Numbered from the stretch's first letter, positions 20,401 to 29,408 are shown. The stretch is DNA of 64,000 bases from JADFNB01 sp036397455 (GCA_036397455.1 DASWIX010000043.1:7153-71152), one strand, 5' to 3'. Program-made: numbers and translations. Notes: generated from the sequence alone by a model not told the origin.

Positions 20401-20646
20401 CACCCAATGAAACTTCCATCGTCCGTTGAGCAGCGTGTAGTACGCCGACCGGCCGGGGTCGCGACCGAGCGCGAGTGATCGGTTCTCGAAGGCGAAAAAG
20501 CTGGCGCGCGGCGCTTCCTTGTTGATGGCGAAGACGGCCGGGTTCTCCCAATCGTTGATCGCTTCCTGCGCCGAGAGCATGCCGCTCCGCCCGCCCAACA
20601 TCATCAGGAATGGCAACCACGCCCGGATGACCGCTGGTGTGCGCAT
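17437..20646 (-). CDS. Exported beta-galactosidase, glycoside hydrolase family 2
   Basis: The 1069-residue enzyme has an N-terminal signal ending LSAQ, then the GH2 layout of LacZ: sugar-binding jelly roll (ENRSLALG... YLNSAYPFE), immunoglobulin-like domains, and a TIM barrel. SMGNEAGNG contains the acid/base Glu, and the Glu of MCEYAHAMGN is the nucleophile. The C-terminal domain is of the bgal_small_N type (NFWRPPVDNDFG). Length matches LacZ plus signal. E. coli LacZ is cytoplasmic, so export points to degradation of galactosides or plant glycans outside the cytoplasm. It appears monocistronic. Confidence 0.93.
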   Translation of the reverse strand: MRTPAVIRAWLPFLMMLGGRSGMLSAQEAINDWENPAVFAINKEAPRASFFAFENRSLALGRDPGRSAYYTLLNGRWKFHWVRKPADRPLDFFEESFDDGAWAELPVPGNWELYGFGVPIYLNSAYPFERNPPHIQHDYNPVGSYRTHFTIPDTWDGRRIFLHFGAVRSAMYLWVNGRRVGYSQGSKTPAEFDVTDDVHAGSNLLAVEVYRWSDGSYLEDQDFWRLSGIDRDVYLSARPPLHVRDVGVVADLDSALVNGNLEVTVEVENRGGHEAPVHRLRVELLDAAGGPVLPNVAAVPRVQADAGTRRHFDFAATVGAPARWTAETPHLYTVLVTLLDANARTIEVVPIRVGFRHVEIRDGLLQVNGVPITIKGVNRHEHDPLTGHYVTEASMRLDITLMKQLNINAVRTSHYPDDPLWYDLADEYGLYIVDEANIESHGMGYRLDRTLGNNPAWEAAHLDRAIRMVERDKNHPSVIIWSMGNEAGNGINFYTTYRWIKARDATRPVQYERAGLEWNTDIYVPMYPGLRHLSEYAETYHDRPLIMCEYAHAMGNSLGNFADYWAIIERYPNLQGGFIWDWVDQGIRTRNATGQLIWAYGGDFGPPGTPSDGNFNINGIVHPDRIPHPSAYEVKRVYQYVRVAAVDLATGTLEVTNAYDFRRLDDVRMSWTVLADGVPVDSGVVAQSLRLDPRERMRVTVPFRSVTPAAGVEYYLNVSFRQTRARDLVPAGHEIAFEQFRLPFSLAATAVDPRTLGRLSLDRRGDTVVVSGGHFAVRFDRTSGTLTSYNYRGQEMIQQGLVPNFWRPPVDNDFGAGLQRKLRVWLDPAAHAELEGVDVRGPSDGMVTVTVRSFLPTVSARYTTVYTVLGSGDVIVDDRFAPVGRDSVPDLFRFGMKLVVPTAFSHVEWYGRGPHESYWDRNTSALVGRYGGTVREQYFPYVRPQESGNKTDVRWLALTDGRGTGLLFAGDSLLSMSALHHTMADLDPGIEKTQTHSSELVERPEVYINVDYRQMGVGGIDSWGALPLRKYSLPYGGYRYRFRMRGFTAVDGTPEALARERFTRPAIGT

Positions 20647-20773
20647 CGATGTTCCCCCGTTCCCTGGTGCGACGGCGGCGGCGTGGAGGCGCCGCGGTGG
20701 TCACGGGGAATAATAGCGTTCGGGGGTCTGGCGCGGTCGGGCGGAGCCCATTGCGCGTTCGCAGCCTCGGAGT

Positions 20774-22012
20774 CTACAGGGCTCCCACCCATCGCTGCGA
20801 ATCGGCCGCAAACGCGGGGAAGACCTGCTGCAGGTCGGTCGTGCCGAGGTGCTTGACGAGCACCTCGCCGAAGAGGTCACGGAAGTCGGTGGTGACTGCG
20901 AGGTCGCGACCGTCCGCCAGGTTGGCGGGATCGAGTCCCGGCCAGCGACCGTGCATCCCCCCGCGTGTGCCGCCGCCCAATACCATCATCGCGGTCGCGC
21001 GGCCGTGATCGGTGCCGATGCTCCCGTTCTCGGCTACGGTCCGGCCGAACTCCGACATGGTGAGGATCACGATATCGGCCATGCGTTCGCCGAGGTCGTG
21101 GACGAACGCCGCGAGCCCCGAGGCGAAGTCGCGCAGCCGCGCAGCCAATTGGCCGTCGCTCGCGCCCTGGTTGACGTGCGTGTCCCATCCGCCGACATCG
21201 GCAAACGCGATCTCGGTGCCCAGGTCGGCCTTGATGAGCCGCGCGATCCGTTCCATCGACTGGCCAAACGTGGAGCGGGGATACTCGACACCCGCACGGG
21301 GTCCGTATCGTCCCATGTCGGCGGCGCGCAGCATACGCATCGCCTCGAATCCCTCGGCACTCGAGCTGGCCACGATGCCGCTTGCGCCCCCGGCATACAT
21401 GGATTCGAATGCCTGGCTGATCCGATCGCCGGCGGCGCCGCGCCCGCGCACGCCAAAGGTCTGCAGATTGCCGATGGCGAGCGCGGGAGCCGTCCCGCGG
21501 AGAATGCGCGGCAGCTGCGTGCCCATCGCCACGCCGCGAAACGGGGTGTCGATGTGCTCGCGGTCGTGATCGGTGGGCTGGGTGGCAACCAGGTGCCGAT
21601 TGAGCCAGCCGTCTTCCGTGGTCTTGTCCTCCGGTGTGCCGCTCTCCATGAAGTCCTGCGCATCGAAGTGACTGCGCGTCCGGGCCGGCGATCCCGCCGC
21701 ATGCACGATGCCCAGCGTGCCCGCCTGCCAGAACGGGAGCAGCGGTGCCATGGACGGGTGTAGTCCGAAGTACCCATCGAGATCGAGCGCGTTACGCACG
21801 GCAATGCGCGGTCGCGCGCGGTGATAGAACGGGTCACCGTGCGGCACGATCATGTTGAGACCGTCCACCGCCCCCCGCTGGAAGATGCAGACCAACGTTT
21901 TCCGACCGGTGCGGCGCGCGGTGGCATAGGCGGCCCGATCGAGAAAAATCGGGTCCAGACCCAGGCTCAACAGGGCCAGGCTTCCCGCTCTGACGAACAC
22001 ACGCCGATCCAT
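20774..22012 (-). CDS. DUF1501 protein, Tat-exported
   Basis: The ATG at 22012 gives 412 residues beginning MDRRVFVRAGSLALLSLG, a twin-arginine-like signal; in-frame sequence further upstream belongs to the DUF1800 gene on another frame. The body is that of DUF1501 (sulfatase-fold) proteins: FQRGAVDGLNMIVPHGDP, TEDGWLNRHL, GWDTHVNQGA and TMSEFGRTVAENGSIGTDHG. It starts 8 bases after the DUF1800 gene; the pair is almost always co-encoded and thought to act together in the periplasm, but no enzymatic activity is established. Confidence 0.9.
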   Translation of the reverse strand: MDRRVFVRAGSLALLSLGLDPIFLDRAAYATARRTGRKTLVCIFQRGAVDGLNMIVPHGDPFYHRARPRIAVRNALDLDGYFGLHPSMAPLLPFWQAGTLGIVHAAGSPARTRSHFDAQDFMESGTPEDKTTEDGWLNRHLVATQPTDHDREHIDTPFRGVAMGTQLPRILRGTAPALAIGNLQTFGVRGRGAAGDRISQAFESMYAGGASGIVASSSAEGFEAMRMLRAADMGRYGPRAGVEYPRSTFGQSMERIARLIKADLGTEIAFADVGGWDTHVNQGASDGQLAARLRDFASGLAAFVHDLGERMADIVILTMSEFGRTVAENGSIGTDHGRATAMMVLGGGTRGGMHGRWPGLDPANLADGRDLAVTTDFRDLFGEVLVKHLGTTDLQQVFPAFAADSQRWVGAL

Positions 22013-22020
22013 GGTCGTTC

Positions 22021-23544
22021 CTACTGTCGCTGGAATTCGGGACTGCCGAGGGCCAGCCCGACGAGCATCACGCGCCGCTCGCCCGGCCGGAGGTCGGCGG
22101 TGGCGCTGGCGAGGGTCTCGCGCGTCGTCGGACTGGCGCGTCCTTGCAGAATCCCGGCCTCGACGGTCGCCTGGTCGAGCGTGCGGTCGAGTTGCATCAC
22201 CAGGCCTGGCATGCGCCCGGCGGCGATACCCAACGCCAGGTTGAACCGGTCGAACAGCGCGCTCGACGATATCCACGACTCCATCCGTTCCGGATACCCC
22301 GTCGGGGGCGTGCAGAGGAACAGCGGTTGCCCGAGACGTGCGAGCTGGCGCGCGAGGGCGAACGTCGTATCCGGTACCGCATCGAGCGCGCGGGCCGCAC
22401 TGACCAGGAACTCGAACGGCGTCTTGATCTTGTTCGCGCGGTGTTCGGGAGCCCAGAACTCCGGTGACAGCAGGATCGCGCGGACCACGGCGGCGATATT
22501 CCCGCCCGAACGTTCCCACGCATGGACCCCGGCATCGATGCATCCGTCCGGCGGCTCGTCGGCGACGAACCGGGCGCACAGTTTGGCGCTCACGTGACGC
22601 ATCGTGGACGGGTGATCGGCGAGCCAGCGGAGCAGCGCGACGCCTTCGTCTTCGCCCCCGCCGGCCCTGAACTCCTGACCCATCACCTGCTTGGCGTCCG
22701 TGTCGTGCGCCCAGGCGCGATACGCGAACCGGGCGCGCGAACCCGGGTCGAGGCTCCAACCGGTGAGGATCCGGGCGACGGCGATCACGTCGTCCTGGGT
22801 ATAGCCGCCGTCCACGCCGAGGGTGTGCAGCTCGAGCAGCTCGCGCGCGTAGTTCTCGTTGATCCCGCGCGGCGCCCGCGCCGGTTGGGCGGCCCGCCGT
22901 CGCCCCTGGCGCGGTCGTACCGCGCCGGCGGCGACGGATTGCGCGTTGTCGAGGTACACCAACATTGCCGGGTGGCGGGCTGTGGCGAGCAGGAGATCCT
23001 CGAACCGGCCAAGCGCGTTGGGTCGGATAGCGCTGGCGATGTAATCGGTGGTGAGCGCCCGGTTGATGTTCTTGCCCAGGAACACATTGAAGTGGTTGGT
23101 CCAGACATCCACCAGGACCTCGTACAGTTGCCGTTCCGACAGCATGGCACGGGCGATGGTTGCCTGTTGTAGATCGAGCGTGACCAATGCGATGCCGGCG
23201 GGCGGGCGGTCAGGACCTCTGGCGGTGTCGCCGGCCCGTTGCCGGGCTCGGTTGGCGCGGCGGCTTTCGTCGTAGACGCGCAGCAGGGCTTCCGGGCTCT
23301 GCGCGAGGGTGCGATAGCGCCCCACGAACCGTTCCGCCCGTTGATCGTCCAGGCGCTGAGGCGCGAGTTGGGCATCGATCCAAGCGGTGATCCCCTGTGC
23401 GGCCACGCGCTCGCCGTCGCCCGGACGGGGACCCCAGGCTGCGCGGTTGAGCAGGTGCACCGCGGAGTCGACGGGCGTGCCCTGTGCGGTCAGGGGGCCG
23501 GTCAGGAGGAGCAAGGCCGAAACGGCGGGAATCAGTCGTCGCAT
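22021..23544 (-). CDS. DUF1800 protein, exported
   Basis: The ATG at 23544 gives 507 residues with a signal peptide ending LTAQ. Diagnostic segments of DUF1800 are HLLNRAAWGPRPGDGERV near the N-terminus, WTNHFNVFLGK in the middle, NENYARELLELHTLGV and LTGWSLDPG. It is the first gene of the DUF1800-DUF1501 pair. An Arg/Gly/Gln-rich insert (RPRQGRRRAAQPARAPRG) just before NENYARELLE is longer than usual. Role unknown beyond periplasmic location and obligatory pairing with DUF1501. Confidence 0.9.
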   Translation of the reverse strand: MRRLIPAVSALLLLTGPLTAQGTPVDSAVHLLNRAAWGPRPGDGERVAAQGITAWIDAQLAPQRLDDQRAERFVGRYRTLAQSPEALLRVYDESRRANRARQRAGDTARGPDRPPAGIALVTLDLQQATIARAMLSERQLYEVLVDVWTNHFNVFLGKNINRALTTDYIASAIRPNALGRFEDLLLATARHPAMLVYLDNAQSVAAGAVRPRQGRRRAAQPARAPRGINENYARELLELHTLGVDGGYTQDDVIAVARILTGWSLDPGSRARFAYRAWAHDTDAKQVMGQEFRAGGGEDEGVALLRWLADHPSTMRHVSAKLCARFVADEPPDGCIDAGVHAWERSGGNIAAVVRAILLSPEFWAPEHRANKIKTPFEFLVSAARALDAVPDTTFALARQLARLGQPLFLCTPPTGYPERMESWISSSALFDRFNLALGIAAGRMPGLVMQLDRTLDQATVEAGILQGRASPTTRETLASATADLRPGERRVMLVGLALGSPEFQRQ

Positions 23545-23707
23545 GTCCGGTATACGTACCGCCGGGCGGGGTGTTAAGTGCCACGCGTTTGCTGGATGGT
23601 CGCGCTGAAGTCCGCGGGTAAACCCGCGGCTCGGCGACCGTCCGTAGATACGGCCTTCGTCGCCGACCGCGAGACCGGCAATGGCGGCAACGGTCGAGGC
23701 GATCCCG

Positions 23708-26152
23708 CTACGGCGCCTTGATAGCCACCGCGGGGTCGATCCGTGCCGCGCGCAGCGCCGGAATCCAGCACGCGCCAAGCCCGATGGCGACCATCAGCAG
23801 AGCCACGCCTGCCAGCGTGACCGGATCGTTGGGCGCCACGCCAAACAGCAGGCCGCGCATCAGCCGGCTCGCCGCCAGCGCGCCGCCCACACCCAGCACC
23901 AGGCCAAGGACCAACAGCCCGCCGCCCTCGCGCAGGATCATCCGCTGCACCATCGCGCTGCTCGCGCCCAGGCTCATGCGGATGCCGATCTCGCCGGTAC
24001 GCGAGCTGACCGAGAAGGCCAACACGCCGGCAATGCCCACGGCCGCGATGATCACCGCCAGGATGCTGAACGACGATACCAGGGCCGCGTTGAGTCGCCG
24101 GGGCGCCACACTTTCGTCACGGATGTCGGCCACCGTCAGGACGTTGTTGATCGGGTCTTGCGGCGTGATACCGCGGACCACCCGCGTCGCCGCCGCCGTC
24201 AACGCCGTCGCGTCACGTTCGGCCCGGAGCACGAGCCCGCCGGCGAACGTCACTTCCTGCGCGAACGGCATGAACATCACCGGCCGGGGCGCGGCGTCGA
24301 GTCCGCCGTCCTTGGTGTCGCCCACCACGCCGACCACCGTGCGCCAGTCGCCATGAACCGGAATGAACTGGAGGACATCGCCCGTCCACGCCAGCCGCAA
24401 TCCCACCGGGTCGCGGCCGGGGAACATCTTCTCCGCCAATGTCTCGTTGACCACCACCACGGGCGCCGCTTCGGAGTCGTCACTCAACGTGAAGGTCCGC
24501 CCGCGCCGGAGCGGAATGCCCGATGCCCGGAAGTAGCCGGGGTTGGCGGTGCGGTATTCGGCGCGCGGCGCGGCGGCGCCGGCCTCGAGTACCTGCCCCT
24601 CGGCCTTGATCTCGAGTTGAAACTCGGTGTTCCTGAGCGGCATGGTGGAGCCCAGACCCACGGCGCTGACCCCCGGCAGCGCGCCGAGTTCGAATTGCAG
24701 CCGGTCGTAAAGCGACTTGGTATCGGTGTCGTTGCGCGCACCACCGGTCAACGCCACTTCCATGGTGAGCACTTCGTCGCTGGTGAGGCCGGTATCCACC
24801 GCCGCGAGTTGCAGCATGGTACGGGTCAGCAGGCCCGCTCCTGTCAACAGGATCACGGAGACGGCCACCTGTGCCACCACCAGCGCACGCTGGAGGCGCT
24901 GGCGCCTGAGGCTGCCACTGGTACGCGCCCCTCCCGCGGCGAGCCATCCGCCCAGCGTACCCTCCTGGGCGAGGCGCGGCGCATACGCGAGGATGACTGC
25001 CACCGCCAGCGCCAGCAGGATGGTGAACGTGAGGACCACGCCGTCCAGTTCGATCTCGCCGGCGCGCGGCGAGTAGCGTTCCGCCAGCGCGATGAGCAGC
25101 CGTACGCCACCGACCGCGAGGAGCAGACCCAGCGCCGCGCCCGCCAGAGCCAGCACGAGGTTTTCGGCCAACAGGAGACCGCGCAGGTGACTCGTACTCG
25201 CGCCCAAGGCTCCGCGTACCGCCAGTTCCTGCTCGCGCCGCACGTTCCGCATCAGGGTCAAATTGGCCACGTTGGCCACCGCGATGACGAGCACGAACGC
25301 CGCCGCGCCCATCAACAGCCACAGCGTGGGTCGCGCCCGCTCGCCCAGCACCTCCCGGAACGGGGTCACCGCCACGCGGAAGTGCGAGCCCGGGTCGTAC
25401 GCGTCAGGGTGATCGGTCTGGGTCCGGGCGTACACCGACGTCACCTCGGCCCGCGCCTGCGCCAGCGACGCCCCCGGAGCGAGCCGCGCGATCATCTCCG
25501 TCATGCGGTGAGTGCGACCCTGCACCATCAGCGCACTCGTGTGGTGTTCGCTGATCACCATGTTCATCAGCGCATCCATGCGGGTGGGGAACGTGGGCGC
25601 GGCCTGGATCACGCCCAACACCTGCACGCCCCGGTCGCCGGCCCGCACGGTCTTGCCGACGATCGAGCTGTCGCCGGCGAAGCGATCCATCCAGTACGCG
25701 TGCGTCAGCACCATCACCGGCTCGACCCCCGGGCCGTCGTGGCTCGCGTCGAGCCCGCGGCCCAGCACCGGTACCAGTCCCATGACGTCGAAGTAGTTGC
25801 CGGTGACGAGCCCCACGTTCATGGTGATCGCATCGGCCTCGCCCTCGAGCGTCAACGTCCAGTCGGAATACTCGGCGATACCGCCCAGGCTGGGCGCGGA
25901 TTCCCGGAAGTCGTCGATCTCGGGCACCGAGAACAGGACGTTTTCCCCGCCGGGCCCGTCGATGGATTGCCGCAGGTAGACCAGCCGGTCGCCGTCCTTG
26001 TGGGGTAACGGCTTGAGTAACACGCCACGCACCACGCTGAAGATGGCGGCGTTCGCACCGATGCCGAGTCCGAGCGTGAGGATGACGGTCAGGGCGAAGC
26101 CGCGCACACGGGTCAGGCTGCGGACGGCGTAGCGGAGGTTTGGAATCGGCAT
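23708..26152 (-). CDS. ADOP-family ABC permease (MacB/FtsX-like, duplicated)
   Basis: The start chosen is the ATG at 26152 (GGGGA 6 bases upstream); an ATG 11 codons earlier is possible. The 814 residues form two MacB periplasmic-core plus FtsX repeats. Each begins with a helix (LTLGLGIGANAAIFSVVRGV) and a large extracytoplasmic domain, followed by three helices (LMGAAAFVLVIAVANVANLTLMR; GIAGVLAFSVSSRTGEIGIR). This is the acidobacterial duplicated orphan permease type, which lacks its own ATPase. No ATPase gene is adjacent. Such proteins are expanded in Acidobacteriota and Gemmatimonadota. The substrate is unknown. Confidence 0.9.
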   Translation of the reverse strand: MPIPNLRYAVRSLTRVRGFALTVILTLGLGIGANAAIFSVVRGVLLKPLPHKDGDRLVYLRQSIDGPGGENVLFSVPEIDDFRESAPSLGGIAEYSDWTLTLEGEADAITMNVGLVTGNYFDVMGLVPVLGRGLDASHDGPGVEPVMVLTHAYWMDRFAGDSSIVGKTVRAGDRGVQVLGVIQAAPTFPTRMDALMNMVISEHHTSALMVQGRTHRMTEMIARLAPGASLAQARAEVTSVYARTQTDHPDAYDPGSHFRVAVTPFREVLGERARPTLWLLMGAAAFVLVIAVANVANLTLMRNVRREQELAVRGALGASTSHLRGLLLAENLVLALAGAALGLLLAVGGVRLLIALAERYSPRAGEIELDGVVLTFTILLALAVAVILAYAPRLAQEGTLGGWLAAGGARTSGSLRRQRLQRALVVAQVAVSVILLTGAGLLTRTMLQLAAVDTGLTSDEVLTMEVALTGGARNDTDTKSLYDRLQFELGALPGVSAVGLGSTMPLRNTEFQLEIKAEGQVLEAGAAAPRAEYRTANPGYFRASGIPLRRGRTFTLSDDSEAAPVVVVNETLAEKMFPGRDPVGLRLAWTGDVLQFIPVHGDWRTVVGVVGDTKDGGLDAAPRPVMFMPFAQEVTFAGGLVLRAERDATALTAAATRVVRGITPQDPINNVLTVADIRDESVAPRRLNAALVSSFSILAVIIAAVGIAGVLAFSVSSRTGEIGIRMSLGASSAMVQRMILREGGGLLVLGLVLGVGGALAASRLMRGLLFGVAPNDPVTLAGVALLMVAIGLGACWIPALRAARIDPAVAIKAP

Positions 26153-26415
26153 GCGGTCCCCGGGGCGATGGGTGCTATCGGACATACGGTCGGCGCTCCC
26201 TGGAGTTCCCGTCGGCGCTGGACCTGGCCGGGGCGCGTCGCCATCCAAAGTTTCCTTCGACCCCGTATTGTCGCAAGTGATGACCCGCGGATAAGCCGTC
26301 CCGCCGCTTCCCCATCGGTGTCCCGCCAATGCCGTCACAGAATCGCGCGACCGTGCGTGCGAGTTCCGCAGAATCGCGGACAACCCTCTGGAGCAGCCCG
26401 CGGTGGATGTCGCGG

Positions 26416-28041
26416 CTAGGCCGCGCGCGCGCCGGCGGCTGTGGCCTCCGGCACCGCGCGCAGGAACGCTTCCACGACGTCTGCCCGCCACCAATGCCGG
26501 TTCTGCTGGATCACGGCGAGCGCGTCGCATGGCGGCATGGCGGAACGGTAGGCCCGGGTCGTCGTCAGCGCATCGTAGACGTCGACAATACCGATCACCT
26601 GCGCGCTCAGCGGGATTTCATCGCCTGCCAGACGATCCGGATACCCGGACCCATCGACCTTCTCGTGGTGCCAGCGGATGATCGGCCTGATGTCCCAGGG
26701 GAACTCGACCGCGTCGAGCGCTTCGACGCCCCACACCGTGTGCATCTGCATCAATTCGAATTCGAGCGGCGTGAGGGGGCCGGGCTTGTTCAGCACCTCA
26801 TGCGGGACGCGTATCTTGCCCAGGTCGTGCAAGTACGCGCCGATCTGGATGGTCTTCCGGTCTTCGGGTGGCAGATCCAACGCCTCCGCGACCTTCACCG
26901 CGTAGGTCGCCACGCGCTCGCAATGCCCGTGCGTGTAGCTGTCGCTCGATTCGATCGACTGGCCCCATTCCTGCACAACCGCCAGATAGGTCGCTTCGAG
27001 GTCCTCGACCTTGCGGCCCACGTTGATCAGATCCACCCGCGCGTCGAGCTGCGTGAATCGCTCGTACGCGCGGTTCAATGATCGCAGGGCCTCCTGATTC
27101 CTACCGGTCGCCTGGTACAGCACCGCGAGTTCGCGCGCGGCTTCCGCCTCACCCAAGACCGATGCGCACTGCGTGGCGAGATCCAACGCGAACCGCAATC
27201 GTGACTCGGCCAGGGCGTAGCGACCGGTTTCCCGATAGATCGTCCCGATCACCCGGTAGGCGTCGGCCTTGGCCGCCCGCGCGCAGAGTTGATCGAACAA
27301 GGCCAACGCCGCTTCGGCTTCTCCCCGAGCTTCCTCGTACTGTTGGCGCGCGATCAAGACCTCGGCGCCGTTCAGCAAACAGAGTCCCTTGAGATGGGCG
27401 TCCCCGGAGCGCTCCGCGATGGCCCGGCTGCGATCGAAGTACTCCTGCGCCTCGCTCCAGAGCCCGCGGTCAGCGCTCACCATCCCGAGGTTGTGGTACG
27501 CTCTGGCACACCCGTGTTGGTCACCGGCCTCGTCATAGGCTTGCAGGGACGAGCGATAGTGGTGCAGCGCCGCATCCAGGTCACCGTGGATATTGGCCAC
27601 GATGCCGAGATTCTGTTCCACGGCAGCGCGCAGGGTTCGCTGCTCGCCACCCAGGGCAAGCGCCTGCTCGTAGATGCTTCGAGCCTCGCTCAGCGAACCG
27701 GTCTGGAGTCGCAGCGTGGCCAGCGTGTTGAGGGCTTCCGCTGCCAGGAGATCGTTGCCCGCGTCGGCCGCCACTTCATAGCTCCGCGCGCACAGGTCCT
27801 GAGCCGCGCTTGTCTCGTTTCCGTGGTACCGCAAGACGGCCAGCCGGCGCAGAGACTCGGCGAGTGTGCGATGCTCACCGCAGCGCTCGGCGGCCGCGAT
27901 CGCCTCTCCATAGCGCTGGGTTGCCTCCGGGATGCACCCGGCGAGTTCTTGCGCCCGCGCCTCGAGTAGCAGGTCCGCCGGCGTGGATTGGGCAGCGCCA
28001 TCCGCGCGGCAGCGAGTGGGCGACAGGACTGAACGCAGCAT
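26416..28041 (-). CDS. TPR-repeat HD-GYP phosphodiesterase
   Basis: The 541-residue cytoplasmic protein has about eight tetratricopeptide repeats in residues 25-340 (AVEQNLGIVANIHGDLDAAL, ARAYHNLGMVSADRGLW). An HD-GYP domain follows: HCERVATYAVKVAEAL, HDLGKI, HEVLNKPGPLT, and HHEKVDGSGYPD, where the GSGYP variant replaces canonical GYP context. HD-GYP domains hydrolyse cyclic di-GMP. The TPR part would bind a partner or regulate access. It is separated by 6 bases from the small lipoprotein upstream and may be co-transcribed with it. Confidence 0.92.
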   Translation of the reverse strand: MLRSVLSPTRCRADGAAQSTPADLLLEARAQELAGCIPEATQRYGEAIAAAERCGEHRTLAESLRRLAVLRYHGNETSAAQDLCARSYEVAADAGNDLLAAEALNTLATLRLQTGSLSEARSIYEQALALGGEQRTLRAAVEQNLGIVANIHGDLDAALHHYRSSLQAYDEAGDQHGCARAYHNLGMVSADRGLWSEAQEYFDRSRAIAERSGDAHLKGLCLLNGAEVLIARQQYEEARGEAEAALALFDQLCARAAKADAYRVIGTIYRETGRYALAESRLRFALDLATQCASVLGEAEAARELAVLYQATGRNQEALRSLNRAYERFTQLDARVDLINVGRKVEDLEATYLAVVQEWGQSIESSDSYTHGHCERVATYAVKVAEALDLPPEDRKTIQIGAYLHDLGKIRVPHEVLNKPGPLTPLEFELMQMHTVWGVEALDAVEFPWDIRPIIRWHHEKVDGSGYPDRLAGDEIPLSAQVIGIVDVYDALTTTRAYRSAMPPCDALAVIQQNRHWWRADVVEAFLRAVPEATAAGARAA

Positions 28042-28047
28042 GCGACG

Positions 28048-28584
28048 TTACCAGGACACCGCGTACTGTGAGAAATGGTCGAGCCGTCCCGTCACGCGCC
28101 GGGCGCGGAAGTTGTCCCAGGAACGCAGGAACTCCAGGATCTCGAAGATGTCCGTGGTATACGCGATCCGTTTGGGTAGCAGGCGGCTCACCAGGTCGCA
28201 GTTCGCGTAGCTCATTTCGAGATACGCCGGATACTCGAACGAAAGCCCGTGAGGCGTCAGTTGCACGGCGTTCACGGTATCGGAAGGCGCGATCGCGGTG
28301 ATGGTCACCGGCCCGGCCAGGGCGCCAGGCGGCACCAGTAGCCGGTGCGGGCCTACCCTCAGCGACCCTCCCGACGGTCCGATCGTCTGCACCGTCGTGT
28401 CGGCGGGCAGCGGATCACAACGCAACAACCCCAACGGTCGGAGCAGAGCGCCCAGGCCCACTTCGGGTCCGGCCGGGACCTCCGGTGGATTGATACCGGT
28501 GGGCATCGAATCGGTCATACAGCTCAGTGCGGCGAGCAGGGCCGCGCCGGCGAATAGGCCCTTCACCCAACGAGTCGCTTTCAT
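28048..28584 (-). CDS. Small lipoprotein with ZU5-like beta domain
   Basis: The ATG at 28584 gives 178 residues. The signal peptide ends LAALSC (lipobox). TIGPSGGSLRVGPHRLLVPPGAL and the following TITAI strand match the N-terminal half of a ZU5-type beta domain, as also found in the large lipoprotein at 13669-17169. The C-terminus ends with GRLDHFSQYAVSW, the usual last strand of this domain in lipoproteins of these bacteria. It probably sits in the outer membrane and may help fold or anchor. Two palindromes lie about 80-115 bases upstream of the start. Confidence 0.75.
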   Translation of the reverse strand: MKATRWVKGLFAGAALLAALSCMTDSMPTGINPPEVPAGPEVGLGALLRPLGLLRCDPLPADTTVQTIGPSGGSLRVGPHRLLVPPGALAGPVTITAIAPSDTVNAVQLTPHGLSFEYPAYLEMSYANCDLVSRLLPKRIAYTTDIFEILEFLRSWDNFRARRVTGRLDHFSQYAVSW

Positions 28585-28665
28585 GAACCCTCCGGTAAAA
28601 ACGGGGAGCAATTCCGAGTCTGCTAATCGGCAAAGCCCGTACCGAAGTTGCGGCTCAACGGGGTT

Positions 28666-28697
28666 GTGACTCTGGTCACGGGAACCTGTACGGTTCC
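28666..28697. promoter_or_regulatory. Two adjacent palindromes, candidate operator
   Basis: GTGAC-TCTG-GTCAC (28666-28679) is followed one base later by GGAACC-TGTAC-GGTTCC (28681-28697). Both are perfect inverted repeats with short spacers. They lie upstream of the leftward lipoprotein gene (28584) and just before the rightward HTH frame, which fits dimeric repressor sites. A stem-loop role is possible, but neither is followed by a T run. Confidence 0.4.
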
Positions 28698-28712
28698 CCC
28701 ACGCCCGGTGAG

Positions 28713-29063
28713 GTGAATCACAGGCGGTTACGCAACGCGCAACATGTGTGGGGGAAGCACCGCAGCTATCTGGTGGGTGGTCGCGTGCCACCGCTCCCGT
28801 CCGGGCGCACGCCGCGTCGCCAGCGTGGTGGTCGCGTCGTGGCTGTAGCGGTGCCCCCGGGTCTCGCGGCACGGGTCCAGCTGCGCGCGGCGCGTCAGGA
28901 GGCGGGACTTACCCAGGCCGAACTTGCCAAGAAAGTTGGGGTGAGCCAACAGCACATCGCCGCACTCGAATCTCCCGATGCGAACATCACGGTCGCGACG
29001 CTCGAGAAAGTGGCGCGCGCGCTGGGCCGGGAGGTGACGATCGAGCTGCGGCGGAGTGCGTAG
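28713..29063 (+). CDS. HicB-like antitoxin C-terminal HTH, probably 5'-truncated
   Basis: Residues from about 50 read VAVPPGLAARVQLRAARQEA then GLTQAELAKKVGVSQQHIAAL and end LGREVTIELRRSA. This is the helix-turn-helix C-terminus of HicB-type antitoxins. The preceding residues (GTG start at 28713) are Arg/Pro-rich and lack the HicB N-terminal domain, and no HicA toxin gene is adjacent. I therefore read it as a relic that may still encode a DNA-binding peptide. A decayed copy of the same HTH is found at 43991-44056. Confidence 0.5.
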   Translation: MNHRRLRNAQHVWGKHRSYLVGGRVPPLPSGRTPRRQRGGRVVAVAVPPGLAARVQLRAARQEAGLTQAELAKKVGVSQQHIAALESPDANITVATLEKVARALGREVTIELRRSA

Positions 29064-29103
29064 CGCCGCAGGCGACACCGAAATGACGCTTCTTTCGGGG
29101 CAG

Positions 29104-29373
29104 CTACAGGCGCACGATGGCGAAGACGACACCGAGCACGGTGAACGTGGTGCCGGCCCAGAAGACGAACATCCACCTGATGAGCTCAGCCTTCAGCTCC
29201 GCCAAACCCTGATTGAGCCTGGCCTCGAATCGGGCGAAGTTCAGTTCATTGGTCTCGCGCAGATCGGACCGGTAGGTCGCGTCCACCTGATTGAACCAGT
29301 CCACCAGATCATTGGCGATGTCGTCGCCGAACTTGTCATAGAACCGCCTGGAGAGTCGGGCAGTGACAGGCAT
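29104..29373 (-). CDS. Small coiled-coil protein with C-terminal membrane helix (copy 1)
   Basis: The ATG at 29373, with AGAGG 7 bases upstream, gives 89 residues: MPVTARLSRRFYDKFGDD, an amphipathic helical middle (NFARFEARLNQGLAELK) and a terminal transmembrane helix with FVFWAGTTFTVLGVVFA. This resembles small CCDC90/DUF1640-like tail-anchored proteins common in these bacteria. It has a paralogue at 30203-30526 with about 80% identity outside an insertion in the coiled coil. Role unknown. Confidence 0.75.
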   Translation of the reverse strand: MPVTARLSRRFYDKFGDDIANDLVDWFNQVDATYRSDLRETNELNFARFEARLNQGLAELKAELIRWMFVFWAGTTFTVLGVVFAIVRL

Positions 29374-29408
29374 CGTAACCTCTGGTGGGTTGGTCCGATG
29401 CCAACGGT

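Noticed and set aside
20774..22759. Long DUF1501 frame starting at 22759
   Set aside because: The part beyond 22012 is a shadow of the DUF1800 gene; the ATG at 22012 precedes a clear twin-arginine signal.
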